From: Bin87 sp026710825
GTDB taxonomy: Bacteria; Chloroflexota; Dehalococcoidia; Lucifugimonadales; UBA3495
Assembly (NCBI GenBank): GCA_965232815.1
Contig: OZ247427.1
Span: 620,001-684,000, forward strand
Reading direction: 5' to 3'
DNA length: 64,000 nucleotides
Shown: in pieces, positions 35,464 through 43,949 of the stretch
How the letters are laid out: every line of letters starts with the position of its first letter
How positions within the stretch are numbered: position 1 is the first letter of the stretch
Made by a program: the position numbers and the translations under genes
Notes under the pieces: model-generated
What the model was told of the DNA's origin: nothing
The model's database searches: none
The model's input: only the letters and a program-made list of their open reading frames with translations

Positions 35464-36735
35464 CTAGGTGCCTTCTTCCCAACTCTCGTTGTAAGCGGTC
35501 TGTTCGGCGGTGAGGGTATCGATACTGATGCCCATGGTTTCGAGCTTGAGGCGACCAACCTCAGCATCGATTTCGCGCGGCACCACATGGACGCCATTGG
35601 ACAGTTCCTTGTGCCTCTGGACCAGGTATTCGGCGCTGAGAGCCTGGTTGGCGAAGCTCATGTCCATAACGGCGGAGGGATGGCCCTCGGCCGCGGCCAG
35701 GTTGATGAGACGACCCTCGCCCAGCAGGTAGAGGTGGCGTCCGTCCGTGGTCTCATATTCCTCAACGAAGGGGCGGACTTCGCGGTGGCTGACCGACATG
35801 GCTTCAAGCGCCGGTATGTCGATTTCCACGTTGAAGTGGCCACTGTTGGAGATGATCGCGCCGTTGGACATGACCTCAAGGTGCTGCTTGCCGATGACGT
35901 GCCAGCCGCCGGACACGGTGATGAACACCTCGCCCACTTTGGCCGCCTCCATACCGGTCATGACCTGGAACCCATCCATCACGGCTTCGAGCGCGCGGAC
36001 GGGATTAATCTCGGTGACGATAACGTGCGCGCCCATGCCGCGAGCACGGGACGCAACGCCGCGACCGCACCAGCCGTACCCCCCGACCACGACTCGGCGG
36101 CCGGCCCAGAGGATGTTGGTGGCGCGGGTGATCCCGTCCAGCGTGCTCTGGCCGGTGCCGTAGCGGTTGTCGAAGAAATGCTTGGTCTCCGCTTCGTTGA
36201 CGGCAATGATCGGGTACTTGAGCTGCCCATCGGCAGCCATAGCGGTGAGGCGAACCACACCAGTGGTGGTCTCCTCGGTGCCGGCGATGACGTTGGCCAA
36301 TAGGTCACTGCGCTCCTTGTGCAGGATGCCTACCAGGTCAGCGCCGTCGTCCATCGTCACGTTCGGGGCGTGGTCCAGCACGGCGTTGATGTGCTGGTAG
36401 TAGGTCTCGTTGTCCTCGCCCTTGATGGCGTAGGTTGGAATCCCATATTCCTGCACCAGCGCGGCGGCGGTTTCGTCCTGTGTACTGAGCGGGTTGCTGG
36501 CGCAGACAACCAAATCGGCGCCCCCGGCCTTCAGTGCGATCGCCAAGTTGGCGGTCTCGGTGGTTACGTGTAGACAAGCAGCCATTTTGACGCCGGCCAA
36601 AGGCTGCTCCTTGCTAAACCGCTCCGTAATCATGTTGACGACGGGCATTTCGCGCGCGGCCCAGCGGATGCGATCAACGCCGGCCGCTGCCAGGGAAAGG
36701 TCCTTCACGTCGCCTTTGGTGTTTTGAACAGTCAA
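35464..36735 (-). CDS. ahcY: S-adenosylhomocysteine hydrolase
   Basis: The enzyme splits S-adenosylhomocysteine into adenosine and homocysteine. The best start is TTG 36735, close behind GAGAGGT, giving 423 residues (LTVQNTKGDVKDL); the frame upstream does not match the family. HVTTETANLA, the CNPLSTQDETAA-type segment and the NAD-binding GGYGWCGRGVA motif are visible. It ends in a typical C-terminal region with an altered tail (EEGT in place of the usual YRY). It lies between the rhodanese and metK genes. Confidence 0.94.
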   Translation of the reverse strand: MTVQNTKGDVKDLSLAAAGVDRIRWAAREMPVVNMITERFSKEQPLAGVKMAACLHVTTETANLAIALKAGGADLVVCASNPLSTQDETAAALVQEYGIPTYAIKGEDNETYYQHINAVLDHAPNVTMDDGADLVGILHKERSDLLANVIAGTEETTTGVVRLTAMAADGQLKYPIIAVNEAETKHFFDNRYGTGQSTLDGITRATNILWAGRRVVVGGYGWCGRGVASRARGMGAHVIVTEINPVRALEAVMDGFQVMTGMEAAKVGEVFITVSGGWHVIGKQHLEVMSNGAIISNSGHFNVEIDIPALEAMSVSHREVRPFVEEYETTDGRHLYLLGEGRLINLAAAEGHPSAVMDMSFANQALSAEYLVQRHKELSNGVHVVPREIDAEVGRLKLETMGISIDTLTAEQTAYNESWEEGT

Positions 36736-36877
36736 ATTTTTGTACCTCTCGTTTTTGGATTTCTCAGTGCGCCACTCGGGAGAAGGCCAGAATCTCAAGC
36801 AATCGATCGACGAAAGAGCCCTGGTTGTCCTGGTCCGTGAAGATGGCGGAGTTGTAGTGTTTCGGATACTGGGCCAG

Positions 36878-37237
36878 TTACGGATCGTTTCCGTAGGAAG
36901 TGGGATTGCCGGCCGCGATCCATGACGGCGTGCCGTCGTCAATGTTGTAGAGCAGCTCCGAGTCTATGCCCAGGGCTGCGGCATACTCGCAGGCGACCCC
37001 GCTCCGTACGCCGGCGGCGCATATGAACAGCAGCTTCTTGCCCTCGGGCAGCTCGTCGACGCGATCCATGAACTCATCGACGTTGATGTGGATCGCCCCG
37101 GAGGCATGGCCGGTCACCCATTCGTCATCCCGACGAACGTCGACGACCACTGTGCTGTCAGGGTCGGCGTTGAGGATCTGGAGCGCTTCGGGAGAGTCAA
37201 CCCTGTAGTAGGGTTCCCCCGGATTTTGTCGTGGCAT
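36878..37237 (-). CDS. Rhodanese-domain protein
   Basis: This 119-residue single-domain sulfurtransferase or phosphatase-like protein has the catalytic loop FICAAGVRSG with the active cysteine. An N-terminal VVDVRRDDEWVTGHASGAIHI segment is typical of rhodaneses. The protein probably transfers sulfane sulfur. Its position between mtnP and ahcY in the SAM-responsive operon suggests a link to sulfur amino acid recycling, but the substrate is unknown. Confidence 0.88.
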   Translation of the reverse strand: MPRQNPGEPYYRVDSPEALQILNADPDSTVVVDVRRDDEWVTGHASGAIHINVDEFMDRVDELPEGKKLLFICAAGVRSGVACEYAAALGIDSELLYNIDDGTPSWIAAGNPTSYGNDP

Positions 37238-37296
37238 GGGTTACCTCCTGTGTAACTTCGCGCTGGGTTTCAGCTAATTGGAAAATGCTTGAGGGG

Positions 37297-38193
37297 TCAG
37301 GAACTTGCAGTCTGCGGCGGGTCCAGGCGCGTGCCCGCAATGGGCCGCAACCGGCGTCGCACTTCTTCCGGGATCATGCTACGCTCGGTGATAATGGCGT
37401 TGGTGATGGCGGTCTGGCATTCGCACGGACCCAGTTCCGCCAGCGCCGGCATTATGTGTCGCAGGATTATTCGGCTGTTGGCTACGTTGGCGATCAGGTT
37501 TTCGACTACCATATCGACCGTAACGGCGTCGTGGTCGGGATGCCAGCAGTCGTAGTCGGTCACCCACGCCATGGTGGCGTAGCAGATCTCGGCTTCTCTC
37601 GCGAGCTTGGCCTCGGGCAAGGCCGTCATGCCGATAAGATCACCGCCCCAGGAGCGGTACATTTCGGATTCCGCCTTGGTGGAGAAGGCCGGCCCTTCCA
37701 TCACCACCATGGTCGCGCCCTGGTGAGTTGGGATGCCCTGGCCCTTGGCGCCTTCGGCCAGAACCTTGCTCATCCGGGGACAGAACGGCTCTGCGAACGA
37801 TATATGAGCCACCACGCCGTCCTCGAAAAACGTGCTCGGGCGCGACGAACGGGTCCGGTCGATCAGTTGGTCCGGCACCACCATGTGCTGGGGCTCCAAG
37901 CGCGCCTGCAGGCTGCCCACAGCGCTTACGGACACGATCTGCTTGACGCCCAGGGTTTTCAACGCATAGATGTTGGCGCGGAAAGGCAGTTCCGTGGGAC
38001 TGACCCTATGGCCTCGTCCATGCCTGGGCAGGAAGGCTACCGGAACCTCCAGCAACTCGCCGATGGTGATGGCGTCGCTGGGCTTGCCGTACGGAGTATC
38101 GACATCCACCACGGCGGTCTCCGCGAAACCCTGGATTTCGTAGAGTCCGCTGCCGCCGATGATGGCGATTTCCGCTTGGGGATGGTTGGGCAT
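37297..38193 (-). CDS. mtnP: S-methyl-5'-thioadenosine phosphorylase
   Basis: MtnP releases adenine from methylthioadenosine, the first step of methionine salvage. The 298-residue protein begins with IAIIGGSGLYEI and has the phosphate-binding RHGRGHRVSPTELPFRANIYALK segment. ASAVGSL-like SVSAVGSLQ, the MVVMEGPAFSTKAES stretch and GMTALPEAKLARE are also visible. It is cotranscribed with mtnA, one gene away. Confidence 0.95.
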   Translation of the reverse strand: MPNHPQAEIAIIGGSGLYEIQGFAETAVVDVDTPYGKPSDAITIGELLEVPVAFLPRHGRGHRVSPTELPFRANIYALKTLGVKQIVSVSAVGSLQARLEPQHMVVPDQLIDRTRSSRPSTFFEDGVVAHISFAEPFCPRMSKVLAEGAKGQGIPTHQGATMVVMEGPAFSTKAESEMYRSWGGDLIGMTALPEAKLAREAEICYATMAWVTDYDCWHPDHDAVTVDMVVENLIANVANSRIILRHIMPALAELGPCECQTAITNAIITERSMIPEEVRRRLRPIAGTRLDPPQTASS

Positions 38194-38275
38194 TACGTCG
38201 ATTTCCTTTGCTTGATTTACCAGACCACCATCGATTGACGGTGAACAAATACTATGTTGGACACGCCTTGGCGCG

Positions 38276-39379
38276 TTACCTCAACGCTGGAATCTGTTCC
38301 CGCAGATAGTGCGTGGACCGGAATACACTGTTGACCACATAACCCTGCTCGTTGGGTGCGAAGTGCGGGTTGATGTATTCCCAAACCACCTCACCCTCTG
38401 CGGTAACTTGGAAGATCCGGCCGAAGTGGCCTTCGGTGATGAGAGTGTTACCGTTGGGCAATCGCCGCGCTCCGGAGATGTAAGCGCTGAAAAAGTTGAA
38501 GGGCGGATTGTCCCGGTATTCCCACACGATTTCGTTGGTTGACTTATCCACTTCAATGACCCTGGACGCAGGCAGGGGACTATGACGGCTATGGGAACCA
38601 TTGTCGTAGACCAGCACGTTACCGTTGTTCAGCAAGGACGGGTCGTGCTGCTGTGCCAATACGTCGTCGCCCAGTTGCCACTCGATGTTGCCGCTGGCCT
38701 TGTCGATGATTCCGACGGTGGATATGTTCCGGAAGCTGAACATCACCCGGTCGTTGGGCAGCGGAACCACCGTGTTGCCGTGGCTCCACTCGTCGCGCAG
38801 ATCGTTGAACGTGATAGCGTGGCGGTCGGGGTCCAGGTGTTCGGCCGCGTGCCATTCCCAGATGCGGTTCCCGTTGGCGTCCACTTCCACCAGCACGTCC
38901 GCATACATCCCGCCAACATCGGTGCCGGGCTGACCGCCCCGGATCGTTGCCGCCCGCGCATCTTCCATCCGCTCGACCGTCATATACAGGCATCCGCCCG
39001 ATTCGGTGCGACGCGCGTCATGGTGATGGTGCGGGTCCCGGTGCTCCCACACGATGTTGCCGTCCCAGTCGGCTTCCAGCATTATGCCGCCCTTGAACCG
39101 CTTCATCGCCTCGAAGAGGTCCCAGCCGCCATCGTCGCGGACCTTGCCGCCGTAGAACAGGTTGCCGTTGGGCAGCAGATATCCGTAGAGACCCGGCGGG
39201 TAGGGCATCCGCCACTGATGGGCCACCTCTCCGTTGGCGTCCAGCAGGTAAACCTCGCCGTTGCCCGACAGGGGAGCGTACAACGTATAGCCGGGGCTGG
39301 CTTTGGACGGGTCGTGGGCCGTCAGCCCGGTGCGGGCGATGCGGCGGCGAGTTTGGGGTTGGATTTCAGGTGTTGTCAT
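38276..39379 (-). CDS. Arylsulfotransferase-like beta-propeller protein
   Basis: The 367-residue protein has repeated blocks containing LPNGNLFYGG, LPNDRVMFSF, NGNVLVYDNG and LPNGNTLITEG, each after a tryptophan- or tyrosine-containing strand. This is the layout of arylsulfotransferase (ASST)/PQQ-like beta-propellers. Histidines such as those in EHRDPHHHHDAR and QHDPSLL could be catalytic. There is no signal peptide, so a cytosolic location is likely. It begins six bases after mtnA and precedes mtnP, so it is read in a methionine-salvage operon where such a gene is not usual. Its true substrate is unknown. Confidence 0.75.
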   Translation of the reverse strand: MTTPEIQPQTRRRIARTGLTAHDPSKASPGYTLYAPLSGNGEVYLLDANGEVAHQWRMPYPPGLYGYLLPNGNLFYGGKVRDDGGWDLFEAMKRFKGGIMLEADWDGNIVWEHRDPHHHHDARRTESGGCLYMTVERMEDARAATIRGGQPGTDVGGMYADVLVEVDANGNRIWEWHAAEHLDPDRHAITFNDLRDEWSHGNTVVPLPNDRVMFSFRNISTVGIIDKASGNIEWQLGDDVLAQQHDPSLLNNGNVLVYDNGSHSRHSPLPASRVIEVDKSTNEIVWEYRDNPPFNFFSAYISGARRLPNGNTLITEGHFGRIFQVTAEGEVVWEYINPHFAPNEQGYVVNSVFRSTHYLREQIPALR

Positions 39380-39385
39380 GTCGTC

Positions 39386-40429
39386 TCAGGCGGCGTCGAC
39401 CGCCATTTTCAGTGATTCGGTGTAGGGCGGACGGCACACCATGGTTTCGGTCACGATGCCTGCGATATAACGGTGCTGCGTGACGTCGAATGCAGGGTTG
39501 TACGCCTGCGTGCCTTCCGGAGCGATGGGCGTCCGACCATAACCCGTTACTTCGTGCTCCGGTCGCTCCTCGATGGCGATACTGTCGCCATGTGCGATCG
39601 CCAGGTCCACGGTGCTGGTGGGCGCGGCGATGTAAAAGGGGATTCCGTTCTCGTGTGCCAAAACAGCCAGTGAGTAGGTACCGATCTTGTTGGCAGTGTC
39701 CCCGTTAGCGGCAATCCGATCCGCTCCGGTGATCACGCAAGATACTTCGCCGCGCTGCATCAGGATCCCGGCGGCCGAGTCGGCGACCAACGTGGCCGGG
39801 ATGCCAAGCTGCTGGAACTCCCACGATGTGAGGCGTGCGCCCTGCAGCCAAGGCCTGGTCTCCGTGTTGAACACCCGGAAGCGGCCTCCGTCCTCCCAAC
39901 CGGCCCGAATCACGCCCAACGCCGTCCCAAACGCTGACGTGGCCAGGGCTCCCGTATTGCAGTGAGTCAGGACGCCTTGACCGTCCGGTGGCATCAGCGA
40001 CTTGCCGTGCTCACCGATCCGGCGATTGATGTTCTCGTCCTCTGCCTGTATCCGCCGCGCCTCTGCCTCCAGGCGGGGCAGGATACTACCGGGATCCGGC
40101 TCTGCATCCGCTACGCGTAGCATCCGCCTTACCGCCCACCCCAAATTCACGGCGGTGGGACGGGCTGCGGCGATGTGCGCCCCGGCCTGTCGTAGCGCGC
40201 CGATGAAATGGTCCCGTTCCCGCGACTGCAGCTCGGCCGCCGCGAGCACGACCGCATAGGCGGCGGTTACTCCGATTGCCGGGGCGCCCCGGACTCGCAT
40301 GTCGGTGATGGCCGAGGCGGCGGTACGGTAGTCTGTGATCGTGACCGTCGTTTGCTCGTGAGGCAAAAGCGTCTGGTCGAGCAACTGGATACTGTTTCCG
40401 GTCCAGTTGATGGGTCTAATTTCACTCAT
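39386..40429 (-). CDS. mtnA: S-methyl-5-thioribose-1-phosphate isomerase
   Basis: MtnA converts methylthioribose 1-phosphate to methylthioribulose 1-phosphate in methionine salvage. The 347-residue protein has DMRVRGAPAIGV near the N-terminus and the GADRIAANGDTANKIGTY signature with its catalytic aspartate. Family segments such as LTHCNTGALAT and ETRPWLQGARLTSWE are also present. It is the first gene behind the SAM-I riboswitch at 40564-40709. Confidence 0.96.
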   Translation of the reverse strand: MSEIRPINWTGNSIQLLDQTLLPHEQTTVTITDYRTAASAITDMRVRGAPAIGVTAAYAVVLAAAELQSRERDHFIGALRQAGAHIAAARPTAVNLGWAVRRMLRVADAEPDPGSILPRLEAEARRIQAEDENINRRIGEHGKSLMPPDGQGVLTHCNTGALATSAFGTALGVIRAGWEDGGRFRVFNTETRPWLQGARLTSWEFQQLGIPATLVADSAAGILMQRGEVSCVITGADRIAANGDTANKIGTYSLAVLAHENGIPFYIAAPTSTVDLAIAHGDSIAIEERPEHEVTGYGRTPIAPEGTQAYNPAFDVTQHRYIAGIVTETMVCRPPYTESLKMAVDAA

Positions 40430-40516
40430 AGCACCAGTTACCCGGTGTGTCGGGGATCACGCTGCGCGCCAAAATAGCGTCAAAGAATCGGCGGAGTTAG
40501 TGCTTTCCGCAAACAC

Positions 40517-40547
40517 AAAATAAAGGCCCACCCACAGCGGGAGAGCC
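40517..40547 (-). terminator. Riboswitch-controlled intrinsic terminator before mtnA
   Basis: On the minus strand GGCUC-U-CCC (40547-40539) pairs with GGG-U-GGGCC (40533-40525) around GCUGU, with one U-U mismatch, followed by UUUAUUUU (40524-40517). The 5' arm of this stem can instead pair with GGGAG at the end of the riboswitch (40565-40561), an antiterminator. The arrangement is the standard ON-when-SAM-is-low switch. Confidence 0.85.
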
Positions 40548-40563
40548 CATCAAAACAGTACTC

Positions 40564-40709
40564 CCCTCATCTTTCGTCATACCGCCGACGCTGTGCCTTC
40601 GCACAATATTTCGTCGCGGGACGCCGGATTTAGCACCTGATCCCACTGGGTTAGCGAGATTGGTTGCCAGGCTTCACAGGGCCGTTCCCTCCGCCTGTCT
40701 GTATAAGGG
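40564..40709 (-). ncRNA. SAM-I (S-box) riboswitch
   Basis: The minus strand shows the conserved S-box core in order. CCCUUAU opens P1 and is complementary over seven pairs to AUGAGGG at the 3' end. GGAGGGAACGGCCC, then GUGAAGCCUGGCAACC, then AGGUGCUAAAUCC, and GACGAAAGAUGAG complete it. The spacing suits P1-P4 of the class. It binds S-adenosylmethionine and stabilises P1, freeing the terminator downstream. The promoter lies 35 bases upstream and mtnA 135 bases downstream. Confidence 0.93.
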
Positions 40710-40743
40710 TTCCAGCAGCGTATCCAGTTGTTAATCGTTACCA

Positions 40744-40772
40744 ATACTACTTTGAACGCCCGATTTTGTCAA
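40744..40772 (-). promoter_or_regulatory. Promoter of the SAM-cycle operon
   Basis: On the minus strand TTGACA (40772-40767) is followed after 17 bases by TAGTAT (40749-40744), which matches four of six -10 positions. The start would be near 40737, just upstream of the riboswitch P1 stem. Confidence 0.7.
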
Positions 40773-40823
40773 GTTGGTTACGATTGTCGGGCCGTCTCCC
40801 GGACCATTTTCGTGCTCAACGGG

Positions 40824-41333
40824 CTATAGTTCGCACGCGTACAGGTACAGCGTGAGGCTGGTGTGTGGGAAGGCGTGGTCCTCGACTTCGTGATAGCCCC
40901 GGCTACGCAGGAAAGCTATGGCCCCCGGCATGTGGTTGTAAGTCCACGCTACGGTCCGCGTGTACCCATATTCGCGGCAGAATGTCTCTGCATGGTCCAG
41001 CAGTTTGGAGGCTATGCCCAGGCGCCGGGCGTCGCGGCGAACCGCCAACCGACGGATCTCGGCGTCTTCCCCGGTACGTTGGTACGCCCCAATACATCCC
41101 ACCGTTTCACCGTCCCGTTCCGCTACCCAGAAGTTGCTGCCCGGGTGCTCCAGGTAGCTGCGCTGAATGTCGGCCAGGTCGCGCGTCAAAGCGCCCTCGA
41201 CGTAATCGTTGAAGTCCTGCCTGTCCTCGTCGGTGTGCAGGTAGCTCTGGGAAAAGTCGTCCTGTTCGTGGCTGAACACCTCACGGACGGCCTCATAGTC
41301 TCTGGAACGGTATAGGCGAATATCGATCATCAT
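40824..41333 (-). CDS. GNAT-family N-acetyltransferase
   Basis: The 169-residue protein has the GNAT fold pattern: an N-terminal MIDIRLYRSRDYEAV helix, the acetyl-CoA site RDARRLGIASKLLDHAE with its (Q/R)xxGxG/A-like loop, and a C-terminal AIAFLRSRGYHEVED segment. The substrate cannot be predicted. Its start overlaps the ychF stop by four bases, so the two are translationally coupled. Confidence 0.85.
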   Translation of the reverse strand: MMIDIRLYRSRDYEAVREVFSHEQDDFSQSYLHTDEDRQDFNDYVEGALTRDLADIQRSYLEHPGSNFWVAERDGETVGCIGAYQRTGEDAEIRRLAVRRDARRLGIASKLLDHAETFCREYGYTRTVAWTYNHMPGAIAFLRSRGYHEVEDHAFPHTSLTLYLYACEL

Positions 41334-42421
41334 GTATTGACCAGAAAGTTGATGATGTCACCGTCTCGGACCGGGTATGTCTTGCCCTCCGACCGCAGCC
41401 TTCCCTCTTTGCGCCCCTGGGCCATGCTTCCGCATACCGAAAAGTCGTCGTACGCGATAACTTCAGCCCGTATGAACCCCCGGGTGAAATCAGTATGGAT
41501 GACGCCAGCCGCGTCTACGGCCGGCATTCCGCCGGGCACGCTCCATGCACGCACCTCGTCGTCGCCAACGGTCAGAAACGATACCAACCCAAGCGTATGG
41601 TAACTCTCGTTGATCACCTGGCGTGTCGCGGAGTCCCCCAATTCCAGATCCGCCCGAAATTCGGCGGCCTCGTCCGCATCCATCATAGCCAACTCCGCCT
41701 CAATTCTGGCGCTGATGTTGACCTCGCCGACCCCCTGAACCAAATTGTGATCAAGGCCAAGGTCGGCAATGCGGATGTCGTCCGCGTCTTCGTCAGTGTT
41801 GAATACGGCGATGACGTTCTTGTCGGTCAGCAGTTGATAGTTGACCAAGATTGCGCGCTCGGAGTCGGTAAACGACTGCAACCGCACAGGAACACCGTCC
41901 TCCAGCCCGGCCCGCGCCTTTTCGACCGCATCCTTGTGCCGCACTGCGGCCGGCCGGTCGGCTGGTTTGGTCTTATGCATCTGATCGCCCAGCCGAATCG
42001 ACGCGCGTTCCAGGACTTCCAGGTCGGCGAAAGACAACTCATTGAGCATTGTCTCCAAGTCCCTGGCCGGGTCCACGTCCCCAATGGGATGTGCAACTGC
42101 CTCGTTCGAAAAGGCCCGGACCGCGACCAAGAAGGCGGTGGCCGACTGCAATATGTTGCGGTACTTGCCGCTGATGCCCTGAGACTTCGCCATGGACTCA
42201 GGGCCGGGCAAGTCGATGTAACGAATCTCGGCCGGAACGACTTTCCTAGGGTTGTACACCTCCGCAAGGCTGTCCAAGCGCGGGTCTGGCACCTTGACCA
42301 CTCCCATGTGCATTTCAGTAGCCGATCCTGAAGTTCCGGTCGCGTCCGATTTTCCCAGAGTCAGGGCGTTGAATAACGTGGTCTTACCGGACTGGGGCAG
42401 ACCAATGATTACCGTGTCCAT
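41330..42421 (-). CDS. ychF: GTP/ATP-dependent translation-associated ATPase YchF
   Basis: YchF is an Obg-family ATPase that associates with ribosomes. The 363-residue protein has the P-loop GLPQSGKTT near the N-terminus and DLPGPESMA as G3, an NxxE-type change at G4, and a C-terminal TGS-domain signature (TDFTRGFIRAEVIAYDD and KTYPVRDGDIINFLV). It begins with ATG 42421. Confidence 0.93.
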   Translation of the reverse strand: MDTVIIGLPQSGKTTLFNALTLGKSDATGTSGSATEMHMGVVKVPDPRLDSLAEVYNPRKVVPAEIRYIDLPGPESMAKSQGISGKYRNILQSATAFLVAVRAFSNEAVAHPIGDVDPARDLETMLNELSFADLEVLERASIRLGDQMHKTKPADRPAAVRHKDAVEKARAGLEDGVPVRLQSFTDSERAILVNYQLLTDKNVIAVFNTDEDADDIRIADLGLDHNLVQGVGEVNISARIEAELAMMDADEAAEFRADLELGDSATRQVINESYHTLGLVSFLTVGDDEVRAWSVPGGMPAVDAAGVIHTDFTRGFIRAEVIAYDDFSVCGSMAQGRKEGRLRSEGKTYPVRDGDIINFLVNT

Positions 42422-42540
42422 ATTTTGCTGTTTGTAGCTCCAGGATTAGGGAATGGTTTCCGCACAAATCGGATGCCCCGGTACCGACCAGCGGCGACGG
42501 GGCAATTGAAACCGGGCCAACAACGCTAAATCGCTATCGT

Positions 42541-43716
42541 TTAGCCGGTTGCCAACACGACGGTCCCGGTCGAAGACAGCGACCCTCCAGTACCGTTTAC
42601 GATGCTGGTAGCAGCCGGCTGGTCAGCGGCACCCTTGCGATGAACCTGACGGTCGCCACATTCGCCACGGAGTTGGCGTACCGCCTCGACCAGTAGGAAG
42701 CTTCCATACATGCCGGGGTGCGAATAGGACAGGCCGCCACCATTGGTGTTGAGCGCGAACTCGCCGCCCGGCGCGGTCCTTTGGTTCGCGACGAAGTCAG
42801 GACCTTCGCCGGGGCCGCAGAATCCCAACCCCTCGATCGTCACCAACGTAGTGTAGGTGAAGGAATCGTAGATCATCGTGTGGTCGATGTCGGCATGGGT
42901 CAGGCCGGCCCGGTCCAACGCGCGAGGGCCCGTCTCACGCGACCAGGTGGATGTGTGATTGGGCATGAAACTGATCAGGTTGTGGTCGTGGCCTTCGGCC
43001 GCCCCCAGGACCCAAACCGGCTCCTTGCGGCAGTTCTGCGCCTTTTCCGCCGTGGTCACGATGATGGCTGCGCCCGAGTCGGTCACCAGGCAGCAATCAA
43101 ACAAGTGGAAAGGCCAGGCGACCCACCTGGAATTGTGGTAGTCGTCAAACGACATTGGTGTTTCATGCATGTAAGCCACGGGATTGAGGTTAGCCCACTT
43201 GCGCGTGGAAACCGCGATTTCGGCCAATGCTTGCCTAGTTCGCTCCTCTCCGTATTCGTGCATATAGCGGGTGCAAGCCATGGCGTAGTTGATGGGCTGG
43301 CCGATCATGCCGTATGGAGTTTCGTATTGGGCCACCGGGAGGTTCCGGTCCGCCGGGACTGGCACGCGAGTGGACCGTCCGGCTTGACCGTGGGTGATTA
43401 GGACCGTGTCGCAATATCCAGCGCGAATCGCGGCCGCCGCATGTGCGACGTGAATGACGAAGGACGATCCGCCCACTGACGTGTTGTCAGTGAACGATGG
43501 CTGCAAACCGAAATATTCAGCGGTAACCAAGGTGCCGAAACCTGCAGTCATCAGGCCATTGACGTCCGACATAGACAGCCCGGCATCCTCCAACGCGTTG
43601 TGCGCGGCTTCCGCGTGGTGCTGGAGCGAGGATTTGTCGGGCACCGTGCCCATGACGTCGGATTCTGCGACGCCAACAATTGCGATGTCGCGTTCGCGGT
43701 TTGCGGTACTGGCCAT
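42541..43716 (-). CDS. Thiolase-family protein (SCP-x/lipid-transfer type)
   Basis: The 391-residue protein has the thiolase fold pattern, with an N-terminal DIAIVGVAESD strand and a C-terminal GGLSYSHPGMYG segment. The position that normally holds the active-site cysteine reads VGGSSF (S84/S85), so a catalytic Cys is missing there. This is the pattern of SCP-x-like or 'acetyl-CoA acetyltransferase' proteins that act in acyl-CoA or steroid side-chain metabolism, sometimes with a DUF35 partner. No DUF35 gene is seen here. Catalytic activity as a true thiolase is doubtful. Confidence 0.8.
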   Translation of the reverse strand: MASTANRERDIAIVGVAESDVMGTVPDKSSLQHHAEAAHNALEDAGLSMSDVNGLMTAGFGTLVTAEYFGLQPSFTDNTSVGGSSFVIHVAHAAAAIRAGYCDTVLITHGQAGRSTRVPVPADRNLPVAQYETPYGMIGQPINYAMACTRYMHEYGEERTRQALAEIAVSTRKWANLNPVAYMHETPMSFDDYHNSRWVAWPFHLFDCCLVTDSGAAIIVTTAEKAQNCRKEPVWVLGAAEGHDHNLISFMPNHTSTWSRETGPRALDRAGLTHADIDHTMIYDSFTYTTLVTIEGLGFCGPGEGPDFVANQRTAPGGEFALNTNGGGLSYSHPGMYGSFLLVEAVRQLRGECGDRQVHRKGAADQPAATSIVNGTGGSLSSTGTVVLATG

Positions 43717-43949
43717 AGGTTCACTCCAGTGGTCGATTCGTTAGTTTATCGGCCCAAGGATGGTACAACATTACTCGTCGCCCGACAAATATCGCGCCGC
43801 CGCTGGCTCAGTCCGCTCAACTTGCCAGATGCCCATAGCGCTCTGCGACCTCCTCAATCGTGGCTACCCACTTGCCGCGAAACGGAGAGGCACGACGACC
43901 GTGTGCTAAAATGCGCTCAATTCCGGATGCTGGATCCATTAACTCGGGT

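Noticed and set aside
33905..35467. 520-codon plus-strand open frame
   Set aside because: It is antisense to metK, whose family motifs are complete; the plus frame is a shadow of high-GC codon bias.
40430..40823. Possible small gene upstream of mtnA
   Set aside because: The region is fully explained by a promoter, a SAM-I riboswitch and its terminator on the minus strand.
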